A DNA stretch of 64,000 bases from an uncultured Clostridia bacterium (GTDB taxonomy: Bacteria; Bacillota; Clostridia; Lachnospirales; CAG-274), in contig CALWOZ010000005.1 in the NCBI GenBank assembly GCA_944383305.1, positions 1-64,000 of the forward strand. The letters run 5' to 3'. The notes beneath the pieces are model-generated. The model was not told where the DNA came from. It saw only the letters and a program-made list of their open reading frames with translations, and made no database searches. The position numbers and the translations under genes were made by a program. Shown in pieces: positions 26,876 to 37,085 of the stretch; position 1 is the stretch's first letter; every line of letters begins with the position of its first letter.

Positions 26876-26949
26876 GGCGGAATAGCTCAGTTGGCTAGAG
26901 CACACGGTTCATACCCGTGGTGTCGGGGGTTCAAATCCCTCTTCCGCTA
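26876..26949 (+). tRNA. tRNA-Met (anticodon CAT)
   Basis: The 74-base cloverleaf has acceptor GGCGGAA/TTCCGCT and anticodon arm CACGG-TTCATAC-CCGTG. A G-T first acceptor pair is formed, so it is not the initiator type. An isoleucine-2 tRNA with modified CAT anticodon cannot be excluded. No CCA is encoded. Confidence 0.9.
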
Positions 26950-26954
26950 TATAT

Positions 26955-27027
26955 GGGAGCATAGCTCAGCTGGGAGAGCACCTGCCTTACAAGCAGGGGG
27001 TCACAGGTTCGAGCCCTGTTGTTCCCA
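26955..27027 (+). tRNA. tRNA-Val (anticodon TAC), duplicate unit 2
   Basis: Identical to the gene at 26740 and part of the second copy of the tandem unit. Confidence 0.95.
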
Positions 27028-27090
27028 CTTTTATAAAAACCTTCTCTTTTAATTATAGAAGTGAGATATATTATATCTACTTCTAAATTT

Positions 27091-27164
27091 GGCGGAATAG
27101 CTCAGTTGGCTAGAGCACACGGTTCATACCCGTGGTGTCGGGGGTTCAAATCCCTCTTCCGCTA
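27091..27164 (+). tRNA. tRNA-Met (anticodon CAT), duplicate unit 2
   Basis: Identical to the gene at 26876. It is the last tRNA of the cluster, and a terminator follows at once. Confidence 0.9.
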
Positions 27165-27170
27165 TTGATT

Positions 27171-27194
27171 AGCTAGGATTACCTAGCTTTTTTT
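27171..27194 (+). terminator. Terminator of the tRNA cluster
   Basis: The stem AGCTAGG/CCTAGCT with loop ATTA is followed by a run of seven T. It starts seven bases after the last tRNA. Confidence 0.9.
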
Positions 27195-27279
27195 GTATAT
27201 GATATTATACAACTTGAAAATTTAAAGTTTTTATGTTAAAATAACTTGATAAAATTATATTAGAGAGTAGGAAGAAATT

Positions 27280-29106
27280 GTGAATAAACGAGAAGATGTA
27301 AGAAATATTGCTATTATAGCACACGTAGACCACGGTAAAACTACACTTGTTGACGAACTTTTAAAACAAAGTGGCACATTTAGGTCTAATCAAGTAATTA
27401 GAGAGAGAGTAATGGATTCTGGTGATATAGAAAGAGAAAGAGGTATTACTATACTTTCTAAAAACACATCTGTATATTATGAAGATAAAAAAATAAATAT
27501 TGTTGATACACCAGGACACGCTGACTTTGGTGGTGAGGTAGAACGTGTTTTAAAAATGGTAGATGGTGTTGTTTTAGTAGTAGATGCTTATGAGGGAGCT
27601 ATGCCACAAACAAAATTTGTTTTAAAAAATGCTCTATCTTTAAAACTACCAGTTGTTGTTTGTGTAAATAAAATAGACAAGCCAGAGGCAAGACCAGATG
27701 AGGTTGTAGATGAAATATTAGAACTTTTTATAGAACTTGACGCAACAGATGAACAGCTTGATGCTCCTTTTGTATTTGCATCAGCAAAGGCTGGTAAAGC
27801 ATCTATGGAAGCAGACAAAGCTATGGAAGCAGAAGATATGAAATGCCTTTTTGACACAATTATAGATTATATACCAGCTCCACAAGGTGATATGGAAGCA
27901 GGGGTACAAATGCTTGTTACTACTATTGATTATAATGAATATGTAGGGAGAATAGGAATTGGTAAGGTTGAAAATGGTACTATAAAAGTAAATCAAGAGG
28001 CTTGTGTAGTAAACTTTAATGACCCTGACAAAAATTATAAAGTAAGAGTAAATAAACTTTATGAATATGAAGGACTTGAAAGAGTAGAGGTAAAATCGGC
28101 TACTGTTGGGTCTATTGTAGCAGTTAGTGGCATACCAGATATCCAAATAGGTGACACTATTGCTTGTATAGAAAATCCACAACCTATTGAGGTTAATAAA
28201 ATATCAGAACCTACAATTGCTATGACTTTTTCTGTAAATGATAGCCCATTTGCAGGACTTGAAGGGAAATTTGTTACAAGTAGACATTTAAGAGATAGGT
28301 TACAAAAAGAACTTAATACAGACGTAAGCCTTAGAGTAGAAGAAACAGATAGTGCAGATTCATTTAAAGTTAGTGGACGTGGTGAATTACATTTATCTAT
28401 ATTAATAGAAACTATGCGTAGAGAGGGATATGAGTTCCAAGTTTCTCGTCCAGAGGTATTATTTAAAGACATTGACGGCAAACGTTATGAGCCTATGGAA
28501 ATAGCTACGATAGATGTACCAGAAGAATTTGTAGGAAATGTTATAGAAAAGTTAGGTACTAGAAAAGGTGAAATGACAAATATGGTACCATCTAAAGGTG
28601 GATATACAAGATTAGAGTTTAATATACCAGCTAGAGGACTTATAGGATATAGAAGTGAGTTTTTGACTGACACTAAAGGTAATGGTATAATAAATACTAT
28701 ATTTAATGATTATGAACCTTATAAAGGTGAAATAGTAAGCCGTCCTCAAGGTTCATTAGTTGCCTTTGAATCTGGTGAAGCAGTAACTTATGGTCTTTAT
28801 AATGCACAAGAACGTGGAGATTTATTTATAGGACCTGCTACAAAGGTTTATTCTGGAATGGTTGTTGGGAGAAACGCTAGAAGTGGAGATATGGAGGTAA
28901 ACGTTTGTAAAAGAAAACAACTTACTAATACACGTTCCTCTGGTGCAGATGACGCTTTAAAATTAACTCCACCTATAAATATGAGTTTAGAAAAATGTAT
29001 TGAGTTTATTACAGATGACGAACTTGTTGAGGTTACTCCAGAAAATCTTAGAATAAGAAAGAAAATATTAGATTCTAACCTTAGAAAAAAAGCTAATAAA
29101 AATTAA
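27280..29106 (+). CDS. typA: Translational GTPase TypA/BipA
   Basis: This ribosome-binding GTPase of the EF-G family helps 50S assembly and stress growth. Its 608 residues contain AHVDHGKTT (G1), RERGITI (switch), [10 protein letters not shown] (G3) and [10 protein letters not shown] (G4), then domains II, III and V and the TypA-specific C-terminal domain with [18 protein letters not shown]. Translation starts at GTG, with AGGAAG upstream. It stands alone between the tRNA cluster and hslO. Confidence 0.97.
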   Translation: MNKREDVRNIAIIAHVDHGKTTLVDELLKQSGTFRSNQVIRERVMDSGDIERERGITILSKNTSVYYEDKKINIVDTPGHADFGGEVERVLKMVDGVVLVVDAYEGAMPQTKFVLKNALSLKLPVVVCVNKIDKPEARPDEVVDEILELFIELDATDEQLDAPFVFASAKAGKASMEADKAMEAEDMKCLFDTIIDYIPAPQGDMEAGVQMLVTTIDYNEYVGRIGIGKVENGTIKVNQEACVVNFNDPDKNYKVRVNKLYEYEGLERVEVKSATVGSIVAVSGIPDIQIGDTIACIENPQPIEVNKISEPTIAMTFSVNDSPFAGLEGKFVTSRHLRDRLQKELNTDVSLRVEETDSADSFKVSGRGELHLSILIETMRREGYEFQVSRPEVLFKDIDGKRYEPMEIATIDVPEEFVGNVIEKLGTRKGEMTNMVPSKGGYTRLEFNIPARGLIGYRSEFLTDTKGNGIINTIFNDYEPYKGEIVSRPQGSLVAFESGEAVTYGLYNAQERGDLFIGPATKVYSGMVVGRNARSGDMEVNVCKRKQLTNTRSSGADDALKLTPPINMSLEKCIEFITDDELVEVTPENLRIRKKILDSNLRKKANKN

Positions 29107-29145
29107 TTTCATATTATAAAAATAAACTTATATAAAATTAAAGTA

Positions 29146-29188
29146 ATATTATAAAAAGTAAGGTGTATAACCTTACTTTTTATAATAT
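29146..29188. terminator. Bidirectional terminator between typA and hslO
   Basis: A 19-base stem, ATATTATAAAAAGTAAGGT with its complement, has a five-base loop and lies between the convergent typA and hslO genes, six bases from the hslO stop. T runs are present in both directions. Confidence 0.85.
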
Positions 29189-29193
29189 CAAAA

Positions 29194-30072
29194 TTATTTT
29201 GTACACTCATTTAAAAGTGTTTTTAAATCATCTTCATTAAAATCATAATCTTTATTACAAAAATGACAATGTAATGTAGCTTTTTTATCTTCTTTTATTA
29301 TAGTTTCTAATTCGTGTTTACCAATGCTTATTAAAGCTTTTTCTACACGTTCTCTAGAACAGTTACAATAAAATTTTACAGGGATTTTATCAAGGATATT
29401 AACACCAAAATTACCTAAAAGAATATTTAAAATATCTTCTATTGTGTTACCTTCTTCTAAAAGAGTAGTAAAAGGTTTTATAGTGGATAGTTTATTTTCT
29501 AAACTATTTATTATATCTTCATCAGCATCAGGCATAACTTGTATTATAAACCCACCAGCTTGTTTTATAGAATAATCTCTATCTACTAAAACGCCAAGAC
29601 TAACAGCAGAAGGAGTTTGTTCAGATTTTGCAAAATAATAAGTTAAATCTTCTGCTATTTCTCCAGATACAAGAGGAATTTGTCCAACATAAGGTTCTTT
29701 AAGTCCCATATCTTTTATAACAGTAAGGCTACCTTCGCCTAAGGCATTTTGTACGTCTAGCTTACCATTAGGTTTTAAAGGAATGTCTACCACAGGGTTT
29801 AAAGGATAACCTTTAACACTTCCCTTATTATCTCCAGTAACCACTAAGCCTTTCCCCAGACCATTACCATTTATTTTTATAGTAACAAGGTCATCATCAG
29901 ATTTTAACATAATCCCCATAATAGATACAGCTGTTAAAGCTCGCCCTAAGGCAGCAGACATAACAGGGGAGGTTTTATGGTGTAAAAATGCTTGTTGAAC
30001 AGTTTCTTTTGTGTTTGCTATAAATACTCTAACGCTGCCATCTCCAGCAGTTGCTCTTAAAATATAATCCAT
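29194..30072 (-). CDS. hslO: Redox-regulated holdase chaperone Hsp33
   Basis: Hsp33 protects unfolding proteins during oxidative stress when its zinc centre is oxidised. The four zinc cysteines are present as CNC (Cys236, Cys238) and CHFC (Cys269, Cys272), and the full N-terminal domain opens MDYILRATAGDGSVRVF. At 292 residues the length is normal. The ribosome site is AAAGGAG. It is transcribed alone and converges with typA. Confidence 0.96.
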   Translation of the reverse strand: MDYILRATAGDGSVRVFIANTKETVQQAFLHHKTSPVMSAALGRALTAVSIMGIMLKSDDDLVTIKINGNGLGKGLVVTGDNKGSVKGYPLNPVVDIPLKPNGKLDVQNALGEGSLTVIKDMGLKEPYVGQIPLVSGEIAEDLTYYFAKSEQTPSAVSLGVLVDRDYSIKQAGGFIIQVMPDADEDIINSLENKLSTIKPFTTLLEEGNTIEDILNILLGNFGVNILDKIPVKFYCNCSRERVEKALISIGKHELETIIKEDKKATLHCHFCNKDYDFNEDDLKTLLNECTK

Positions 30073-30202
30073 TTTTATCTCCTTTAAATTTATTAATATA
30101 TTAAACTTTTTTAAATAAAAATTATAAATAGGTTTATGTTTTTATTGTAATTTTAAAAATTATTCAAGAAAGGGTGTTTGTTTTATAAAAACATTAAAAA
30201 GC

Positions 30203-30958
30203 TTATTTTCCATTTTCACGAACTACAAAAAATACCCTTTGGCTATCTTTTTTTGGCTTATCAAAAGTAAGTTCATCATAAATATCTAAAAGTTCAAGTC
30301 CAGATTTTTTTATAAGTTCTTTTATTTTTTCTATTGAATATGCCTTTTCATAATGTATTTCTTCAAATCTATGATAAAGGTTAGTTTTTTCATCTTTTAT
30401 AAAAAAATTTGTATAAAACTCATTTATCATTTCATCACTATCAAAATAATTTTCTAATGTATAGGCAGAATTTTCTGTTGTTTGAGAAAAAGTATTATCA
30501 GATAGAATATTTTCAAATTTATAAATTGTATTTATATCAAAAATAAAAAGTCCCTTTGGGTCTAAATAATTATTTACCAGTTTAAAAACTTGCAATAATT
30601 CATCTTCTTCTAATATATAATTTATACTATCACATATACTTAAAATACAATCTACCGTGCCATATAGCTCAAATTCTCTCATATCTTGCTCTAAATAAAG
30701 AATGTTAAGATTTTCTTTAATAGATTTTTCTCTAGCTTTTGAGAGCATTTGAAAGGAGGCATCTATGCCTATTAATTCATATCCATTTTTTGATAAAGGT
30801 ATAGTAATATTACCAGTTCCACAGCCAAGGTCAGCTATTAAATTTGGTTTTAGTCCAAATTTTTCCCAAATTTTTTTTATATATATAATCCATTCTTCAT
30901 ATGGAGTATCTTCCATAAAAGTATCATATACTTCTGCAAAGTTTTCATAAATAGACAT
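30203..30958 (-). CDS. Class I SAM-dependent methyltransferase
   Basis: This 251-residue protein has the Rossmann-like motif I LIADLGCGTGNITIPL (about 40-55), motif II LIGIDAS and the DCILSICDSINYI stretch of motif IV. The opening YENFAEVYDTFMEDTPYEEW is common in the YqeM/small-molecule methyltransferase group of Firmicutes, often near rsfS or hslO. The substrate is unknown. It is followed by about 130 bases with no feature before hslO. Confidence 0.88.
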   Translation of the reverse strand: MSIYENFAEVYDTFMEDTPYEEWIIYIKKIWEKFGLKPNLIADLGCGTGNITIPLSKNGYELIGIDASFQMLSKAREKSIKENLNILYLEQDMREFELYGTVDCILSICDSINYILEEDELLQVFKLVNNYLDPKGLFIFDINTIYKFENILSDNTFSQTTENSAYTLENYFDSDEMINEFYTNFFIKDEKTNLYHRFEEIHYEKAYSIEKIKELIKKSGLELLDIYDELTFDKPKKDSQRVFFVVRENGK

Positions 30959-31102
30959 ATTTTTATCTCCTTAAAGTAATGTTTGCTAATTATATTATAT
31001 ATTTATATACTGTATTTTTCAAGGATACTTTACAAAATTTTGGTTTATAATTTTAAAAACAAGGTTAATATTAAAAATTTTAACAAAAATAGATAATATA
31101 TT

Positions 31103-32677
31103 TTATTTTTCAAATATTACTTTATCTAGTTTTATAGTTTTTAAAATTTCTATATTTTTAATATGACTTAAAGGTATTTTTAATGGATTTTTTGATAAGA
31201 TTACAAAATTTGCCTGTTTTCCCTTTTTTATAGAACCTTTAATATGTTCTTCAAAATATTGATAAGCTACATTTATAGTAACAGCTTTAATAGCATCAAT
31301 AGGATTTATTATTTCATCTTTACCAATAGACTTACCATCTTTAGTAACACGATTTGTAGCACACCATATAGTTTCTATCATATTAGGCATTATTACAGGA
31401 GAATCTTGGTGCAGAGTATAAACTATATCAAGTTTTTTAGATGAGTTTAAAGGACTTATATTATATGCTCTTTCTCCTAAATTTTTAATATGAGTATCAC
31501 CCCAATAAAAAGTATGGGCTACAAAATATGAAGGAATAATATTTAATTCTTTTACTATAGGCAACAAGTCTTTTCTAAGTAGTTGTGCGTGTATCATAAC
31601 TGGTCTAATATTATTGTTTGTATTAGTTTCATCTTTTGCCTTTTTATAACATTTTATAAATTGTTCACAAGCTGCATCTCCGTTACAATGCACTAATATT
31701 TGTACATTTTCAATAATAGCCTTTTTAAAAAAGTTTATTACCTCATTATCTTCATATATAGGATATCCTTTATATTTAATTTCATTTTCATAAGGTTTAG
31801 TAAGCCACGCTGTTTTGCCTTGTGGACTACCATCTAAAAATGCTTTATATCCTAAAAGTTTAATACCATTATTATATTTTTTAAAATATGATATATTTTC
31901 TTTTAATAAATCAGGACAATTTTTTATATCTACATATCCTATTATATCTAATATATTATCTTTACATTTTAGCATATTAAGTTCTTTTTTAGTTAAAAGT
32001 CCTTCTTGAGCAGTGGTGATACCATAACTTGCATATATTTTTTGAGCTTTGTTTATCATTTTTTTTATTTTACTTTGGTCTGGGTTATATATAGAAGCAG
32101 ATTTTGATATAAAGCTATTTTCTTCTAAATATCCATTTGGTTCATTACTCCCTGGTATTCTTCCTATTTTCCCACCAATATCATCTTTTGTGTTTTCATT
32201 TATATTAAATATATCAAGTCCTTTTTGGTTGACAACTCCCATATGTCCAGAGGTATGGGTTAATAAAATAGGATTTTCTATTTCAATACTATCTAGCATA
32301 AATTTATCAGGATGAGATTTTTCTTTTAAATTATTATGGTCATATCCAAAGCCTATAATCCACTCATTTTTAGATATATTATTATCTTTTGCAAATTTTA
32401 AAATAATATTTTTTATATCATTAAAACTTTTAGCCTCTTGTAACCTTGCAAAGCTTGTTGTTAAAGCAAGTCCAGATATATGACTATGAGGGTCTAAAAA
32501 GGCAGGGAGCATAGTATTACCTTTTAAATCTACTAATTTAGCATCTTTAGCTTTTTGTTTAAGATTATCAAGGCTATCTAAATCCTCTATTATACCATCT
32601 TCTACTAATACTGCATCAACATAAAGATTATCTTCTAAAGTTATTATATCTCCACCAAAATATATAGTTTTATCCAT
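31103..32677 (-). CDS. YtcJ-like amidohydrolase
   Basis: This protein of about 524 residues belongs to the amidohydrolase-3 / YtcJ group, metal-dependent hydrolases with a small N-terminal beta domain and a TIM barrel. The metal-binding LDPHSH follows the first barrel strand; HCNGDAACEQ, the HAQL segment and HQDSPV lie further on. A longer frame from 32701 lacks a ribosome site, while GGAGGTGTTTT precedes 32677. The substrate cannot be predicted; relatives include formamide and imide hydrolases. Confidence 0.88.
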   Translation of the reverse strand: MDKTIYFGGDIITLEDNLYVDAVLVEDGIIEDLDSLDNLKQKAKDAKLVDLKGNTMLPAFLDPHSHISGLALTTSFARLQEAKSFNDIKNIILKFAKDNNISKNEWIIGFGYDHNNLKEKSHPDKFMLDSIEIENPILLTHTSGHMGVVNQKGLDIFNINENTKDDIGGKIGRIPGSNEPNGYLEENSFISKSASIYNPDQSKIKKMINKAQKIYASYGITTAQEGLLTKKELNMLKCKDNILDIIGYVDIKNCPDLLKENISYFKKYNNGIKLLGYKAFLDGSPQGKTAWLTKPYENEIKYKGYPIYEDNEVINFFKKAIIENVQILVHCNGDAACEQFIKCYKKAKDETNTNNNIRPVMIHAQLLRKDLLPIVKELNIIPSYFVAHTFYWGDTHIKNLGERAYNISPLNSSKKLDIVYTLHQDSPVIMPNMIETIWCATNRVTKDGKSIGKDEIINPIDAIKAVTINVAYQYFEEHIKGSIKKGKQANFVILSKNPLKIPLSHIKNIEILKTIKLDKVIFEK

Positions 32678-32890
32678 AAAACACCTCCAAATATTTACCA
32701 CTTTATTATATCATTAATAATTTATTTTATATACTTTAATTTTTGTATTTATATATTTATTTATACTTAAAAATATTTAAGTTTTATATAAATTATAGTC
32801 ATAAAACACTTTTATTACATTTGACAAAGAATAGTATTAATAATATAATAAAAAAGGCTATTAAATTTTTAAAAATTAGAAAGGTATAGT

Positions 32891-33748
32891 ATGAATAATA
32901 TAATAAATGGTACTGAAATAGCTAAAAATATTAAAGACCAGCTTAAACTAGAAATAGAAAAAATAAATGATAAAAAGCCTTGTCTTGCTGTTATAATAGT
33001 AGGCAATGATGAAGCTAGTCATATTTATGTAAAAAATAAAAATAAGGCTTGTGATTATGTTGGTATAAAGTCAGATACATACTTTTTAAATTCTAATATA
33101 TCTGAAATAGAACTAATACAGTTAATAGAAAAGTTAAATAATAATGAAGAGGTAAATGGTATTTTAGTACAACTACCTTTACCAAGTCATATAAATGAAA
33201 AAAATATACTTTTAAAAATAAATCCTTTAAAAGACGTTGATGGTTTTCATCCTTACAACATAGGTATGTTATCTACTAATAGTGCTAAATTAAAATCTTG
33301 TACACCGTCTGGTTGTATGGAACTTTTAAAAAGATACAATGTAGATATAAAGGGTAAAAATGCACTTGTAATAGGAAGGAGCAACATTGTAGGTAAGCCT
33401 ATTTCTATGATGCTTTTAAACGAAGATGCAACAGTTACAACAGCTCATTCTAAAACAAAAAATTTAGAATACTTGACAAAAAATGCAGATATTATTATTG
33501 TGGCAGTAGGCATTGCCAATTTTTTAAAGCCACATATGATAAAAGATGGAGTTGTTCTTATAGATGTGGGTATGAATAGGGCAAAAGACGGCAACCTATG
33601 TGGTGATATAGACTTTGAATGTAGCCAAAAGGCAAGTCTTATAACACCTGTACCCGGTGGAGTTGGTCCTATGACTATTACGATGCTTATGAAAAATTGT
33701 TTAACTGCTTATAAAATACAAAATAATATAAATATAGAGGAGGATTAA
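32891..33748 (+). CDS. folD: Methylenetetrahydrofolate dehydrogenase / cyclohydrolase
   Basis: FolD interconverts one-carbon folates (5,10-methylene, methenyl and 10-formyl). In the 285 residues the catalytic lysine is in YVKNKNKAC (Tyr-x-x-x-Lys), then VQLPLPSHI, PLKDVDGFHP and the nucleotide-binding GRSNIVGKP, and finally TPVPGGVGPMT. It begins the folD-rimO-pgsA-cinA-recA run; the next gene starts two bases after its stop. Confidence 0.97.
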   Translation: MNNIINGTEIAKNIKDQLKLEIEKINDKKPCLAVIIVGNDEASHIYVKNKNKACDYVGIKSDTYFLNSNISEIELIQLIEKLNNNEEVNGILVQLPLPSHINEKNILLKINPLKDVDGFHPYNIGMLSTNSAKLKSCTPSGCMELLKRYNVDIKGKNALVIGRSNIVGKPISMMLLNEDATVTTAHSKTKNLEYLTKNADIIIVAVGIANFLKPHMIKDGVVLIDVGMNRAKDGNLCGDIDFECSQKASLITPVPGGVGPMTITMLMKNCLTAYKIQNNINIEED

Positions 33749-33749
33749 G

Positions 33750-35105
33750 TTGGATAATAGAGTGAAAATATCTTTTGTTTCTTTAGGTTGTGATAAAAAC
33801 CTTATGGATAGCGAAATAATGCTTGGACTTATAAAAGAAGAAGGATATATTGTGACAGAACAAGAAGAAAAAGCCGACATAATAATAATTAATAGCTGTG
33901 GATTTAAAATGGACGCTAGTGAAGAAGGCATAGAGAATATACTTAGAGTAGCAGATTATAAACAAACAGGAAACTGTAAAGGTATAATTGTTACAGGGTG
34001 TATGGCTCAAAGATATAAAGAAGAAATATTTGACTCCTTACCAGAAGTGGATGCTGTTGTAGGTACTGGAGATTTTGAAAACATTGGCAATGTTATAAAA
34101 GAAATATTAAACGGGCATAAACAAGTAAAGCTTATTACAGACAACAACAAGGCTTTAGATGAAAAAAATTCATTAAAAAGAATTGTTACAACGACAGGAG
34201 GATTTGCTTATCTTAAAATTGCAGAAGGTTGTGACAAACGATGCACTTATTGTACAATACCATCTATAAGAGGTAAATTTAGAAGTCGTAGTATGGAAAG
34301 TCTTGTAGAAGAGGCTAAACTTTTAGCTAGTCAAGACATTAAAGAGATTATATTAGTAGCTCAAGATTCATCTCTTTATGGTACTGACTTATATGGTGAA
34401 AAAAAACTGCCAGAGCTTTTAAGAAAATTATCACAAATAGATGACATAAAATGGATTAGAATTTTATATTGTTATCCAGAGCATATAGATGATGAACTTA
34501 TAGAAGAAATGGCAACTAATGATAAGGTTTGTAAATATATAGATATGCCTATACAACACGCAGATGATAAAATATTAAAACTTATGGGAAGAAGAAGCAC
34601 AAGAGATAAACTAGAACAAACTATTAACAAGTTAAGAGATAAAATGCCTAATATATGTATAAGAACTACTTTTATTGTTGGATTTCCTAATGAAACAGAA
34701 GAGGCTTTTAATAATCTTTATGATTTTACACAAAAAATGAAATTTGATAGACTTGGAATATTTACCTATTCTAGAGAAGAAGGAACACCAGCTTATAATA
34801 TGGACAATCAAATAGATGAAGAAATAAAAGAAGAAAGAAAAGAAAAGCTTATGTTGCTTCAAAAAGATATATCATCAGATATATGTAAAAACTTTATAGG
34901 ACAAACTTTAGAGGTTATAGTAGAGGGCAAGTTAGAGGGAGAAGACAACGTATATTGTGGCAGAAGTTATAGAGATTGTTATGAAATAGATGGCTTTGTG
35001 TTTTTTAAAGCACCAGAAGATATGGAACTTATAGCAGGAGACTTTTATAACATAAAAATTACTGATGCATATGAATATGACCTTATAGGTGAAATACAAG
35101 TATAA
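33750..35105 (+). CDS. rimO: Ribosomal protein S12 methylthiotransferase
   Basis: This radical-SAM enzyme adds a methylthio group to an aspartate of ribosomal protein S12. The N-terminal UPF0004 domain has cysteines in LGCDKN, NSCGF and GCMAQ. The radical-SAM cluster motif is CDKRCTYC, and a TRAM domain (about 380-450) ends the 451-residue protein. It starts with TTG after the ribosome site GAGGAGG, within the end of folD. MiaB is less likely given the start and gene context. Confidence 0.94.
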   Translation: MDNRVKISFVSLGCDKNLMDSEIMLGLIKEEGYIVTEQEEKADIIIINSCGFKMDASEEGIENILRVADYKQTGNCKGIIVTGCMAQRYKEEIFDSLPEVDAVVGTGDFENIGNVIKEILNGHKQVKLITDNNKALDEKNSLKRIVTTTGGFAYLKIAEGCDKRCTYCTIPSIRGKFRSRSMESLVEEAKLLASQDIKEIILVAQDSSLYGTDLYGEKKLPELLRKLSQIDDIKWIRILYCYPEHIDDELIEEMATNDKVCKYIDMPIQHADDKILKLMGRRSTRDKLEQTINKLRDKMPNICIRTTFIVGFPNETEEAFNNLYDFTQKMKFDRLGIFTYSREEGTPAYNMDNQIDEEIKEERKEKLMLLQKDISSDICKNFIGQTLEVIVEGKLEGEDNVYCGRSYRDCYEIDGFVFFKAPEDMELIAGDFYNIKITDAYEYDLIGEIQV

Positions 35106-35123
35106 TTTTGGGGAGGTAATTTT

Positions 35124-35681
35124 ATGAATTTACCTAATAAATTAACTATTTTTAGAATAATATTAATACCAGTTTTATTAGTATTTATATTATTTGACTT
35201 TATACCATTAGACATACAAATAAGACGTTATATAGCTACTATTATATTTATAATAGCATCTTTAACCGATGCTTTAGATGGACATATAGCTAGAAAATAC
35301 AATTTAATTACCAATTTTGGAAAGTTTATGGATCCACTTGCCGATAAACTTTTAGTTACCTCTACAATGATAGCTTTAATAGCTATGGAAGACTCTGTAG
35401 TTCCTTTAAAGGCGTGGATTGTTATATTAATTATAGCTAGAGAATTTTTTATGACTGGATTTAGAACTATTGCTATGGAAAAAAATGTAGTAATCTCAGC
35501 AGGAAACTCAGGTAAATTAAAGACTATTTTTCAAATGCTTATGATAATATTTTTATTATTAAATATAAATAATAAAGTATTTATAAATTTAACTTATTTT
35601 TTAGTGATAATTTCTGTATTTTTAACAATATATTCTTTAGTGGAATATGTAATAAAAAATAAAAATGTTTTAAAAGACTAG
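35124..35681 (+). CDS. pgsA: Phosphatidylglycerophosphate synthase
   Basis: This membrane enzyme (185 residues, four or more helices) joins CDP-diacylglycerol and glycerol 3-phosphate. The CDP-alcohol phosphotransferase motif DG-x2-AR-x8-G-x3-D-x3-D is complete (DGHIARKYNLITNFGKFMD and following PLAD). The opening NLPNKLTIFRIILIPVLL is typical of PgsA. The ribosome site is GGGAGG. About 150 featureless bases separate it from cinA. Confidence 0.95.
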   Translation: MNLPNKLTIFRIILIPVLLVFILFDFIPLDIQIRRYIATIIFIIASLTDALDGHIARKYNLITNFGKFMDPLADKLLVTSTMIALIAMEDSVVPLKAWIVILIIAREFFMTGFRTIAMEKNVVISAGNSGKLKTIFQMLMIIFLLLNINNKVFINLTYFLVIISVFLTIYSLVEYVIKNKNVLKD

Positions 35682-35835
35682 TATATATTAAAATATAAAA
35701 TGTATAAATATAATAATATAATAAAAACTATTTAAAAAAGTTGGTATTTTATAAAACCTATATTTTATAATAGTTTAAAAAAATGTTAAAAGGATAAAAT
35801 AAAAATATATTAACATTATAAAAAGAGGTGTCTTT

Positions 35836-37065
35836 ATGAAAGCAGAAATTTTTTCAGTAGGAACAGAAATTTTACTTGGAGAAATATTAGATTCTAATGC
35901 AAAATATATAGCAGGCGAACTTGCTAATATGGGAATAGACGTTTTTTATAAAACGTCTGTTGGAGATAATGAAGAAAGACTATTAGATGCTATAAATATA
36001 GCTTATAAAAGAGCGGACATAATAATATCAACAGGTGGATTAGGACCGACAGATGATGATTTAACAAAAGAAACTTTTGCAAAATATTTTAATAAAAAAT
36101 TAGTAACACATAAAGAAAGTTTAGAAAATTTAAGAGCATATTTTGTAGACCCTGATACAGAAATGCCACTATCTAACTTAAAACAAGCAGAGCTACCAGA
36201 GGGGTGTACAGTATTTTTAAATGACAATGGAACAGCATCTGGCTGTATGATAGAAGATAATGGAAAAATAGCTATAATTTTACCAGGACCTCCTAAAGAA
36301 TGTGTTCCTATGTTTGATAAAAAAGTAAAACCAGTATTAGAAAAGTTTACTAATAAAGTATTAGTGTCTAAAAGCCTTAATCTTTGTGGCATAGGAGAAA
36401 GTGATGCTTCAGAACAAATAAAAGAGTTAATGTTACAATCTAAAAATCCTACTATCGCTCCATACGCTGGAAATAACGAAATGAGATTTAGAATAACAGC
36501 AAGTGGAAAAACAAAAGAAGAGGCTACAAACCTTTTAAAACCTACAGTAGATAAGTTATATACCATTTTTAAAGATTATATATATGGAGAAGACCAGGAT
36601 ACATTAGAAAGTGTATTAGTAGATAAATTGTTAAAAAACAATATGACTATATCAACGGCAGAGTCTTGTACTGGAGGACTTTTAGCATCTACAATAATAA
36701 ACGTACCTTCTGTTTCTAAAGTATTTTTAAATGGTGTAATATCATATTCTAATGAAAGCAAAATATATGAACTTAATGTAAATAAAGATGATTTAGAAAA
36801 ATATGGAGCTGTTAGTGAACAAGTGGCCATACAAATGGCAGATGGTATTAGAAAAAAATCTAAGTCTACAATAGGGATATCCACAACAGGTATAGCAGGA
36901 CCAACAGGTGAAACACCTGAAAAACCAGTAGGACTTGTATATATAGCTATATCTATTGAGGGTAAAGAAACTATTTGTAAGAAGCTTATGTTAAAAGGTG
37001 ATAGACAAAAAATAAGGGAAAAAACAGTTCATATTTGTTTTAGTAATTTATTAAAATCAATATAA
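35836..37065 (+). CDS. cinA: CinA-like competence/damage-inducible protein
   Basis: This 409-residue two-domain protein has an N-terminal molybdopterin-binding-like COG1058 domain ([30 protein letters not shown]) and a C-terminal CinA domain with nicotinamide-nucleotide amidase features ([28 protein letters not shown]). It may recycle NMN. As in streptococci and many Clostridia, it lies directly before recA (20 bases). Confidence 0.94.
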   Translation: MKAEIFSVGTEILLGEILDSNAKYIAGELANMGIDVFYKTSVGDNEERLLDAINIAYKRADIIISTGGLGPTDDDLTKETFAKYFNKKLVTHKESLENLRAYFVDPDTEMPLSNLKQAELPEGCTVFLNDNGTASGCMIEDNGKIAIILPGPPKECVPMFDKKVKPVLEKFTNKVLVSKSLNLCGIGESDASEQIKELMLQSKNPTIAPYAGNNEMRFRITASGKTKEEATNLLKPTVDKLYTIFKDYIYGEDQDTLESVLVDKLLKNNMTISTAESCTGGLLASTIINVPSVSKVFLNGVISYSNESKIYELNVNKDDLEKYGAVSEQVAIQMADGIRKKSKSTIGISTTGIAGPTGETPEKPVGLVYIAISIEGKETICKKLMLKGDRQKIREKTVHICFSNLLKSI

Positions 37066-37085
37066 TAACAAAGGAGAAAAATAAA

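Larger units (their letters stand above)
26740..27164 (+). repeat. Exact tandem duplication of a tRNA-Val/tRNA-Met unit
   Basis: Bases 26740-26949 and 26955-27164 appear identical by eye, including the spacer with its TAGAAGT/ACTTCTA hairpin (26841-26870). The unit length is 215 bases with a TATAT joint. Perfect identity in the non-coding spacer suggests a recent duplication or ongoing gene conversion. Confidence 0.9.

Noticed and set aside
26637-27052. Open frames of 66-68 codons across the tRNA cluster
   Set aside because: They are translations of the tRNA genes themselves and repeat because those genes are duplicated.
27171-27194. Integration site at the tRNA cluster
   Set aside because: No integrase gene or repeated tRNA 3' end is found downstream; the hairpin there is a plain terminator.
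36003-36566. 187-codon minus-strand frame inside cinA
   Set aside because: It lies opposite conserved CinA sequence and has no ribosome site or family resemblance.
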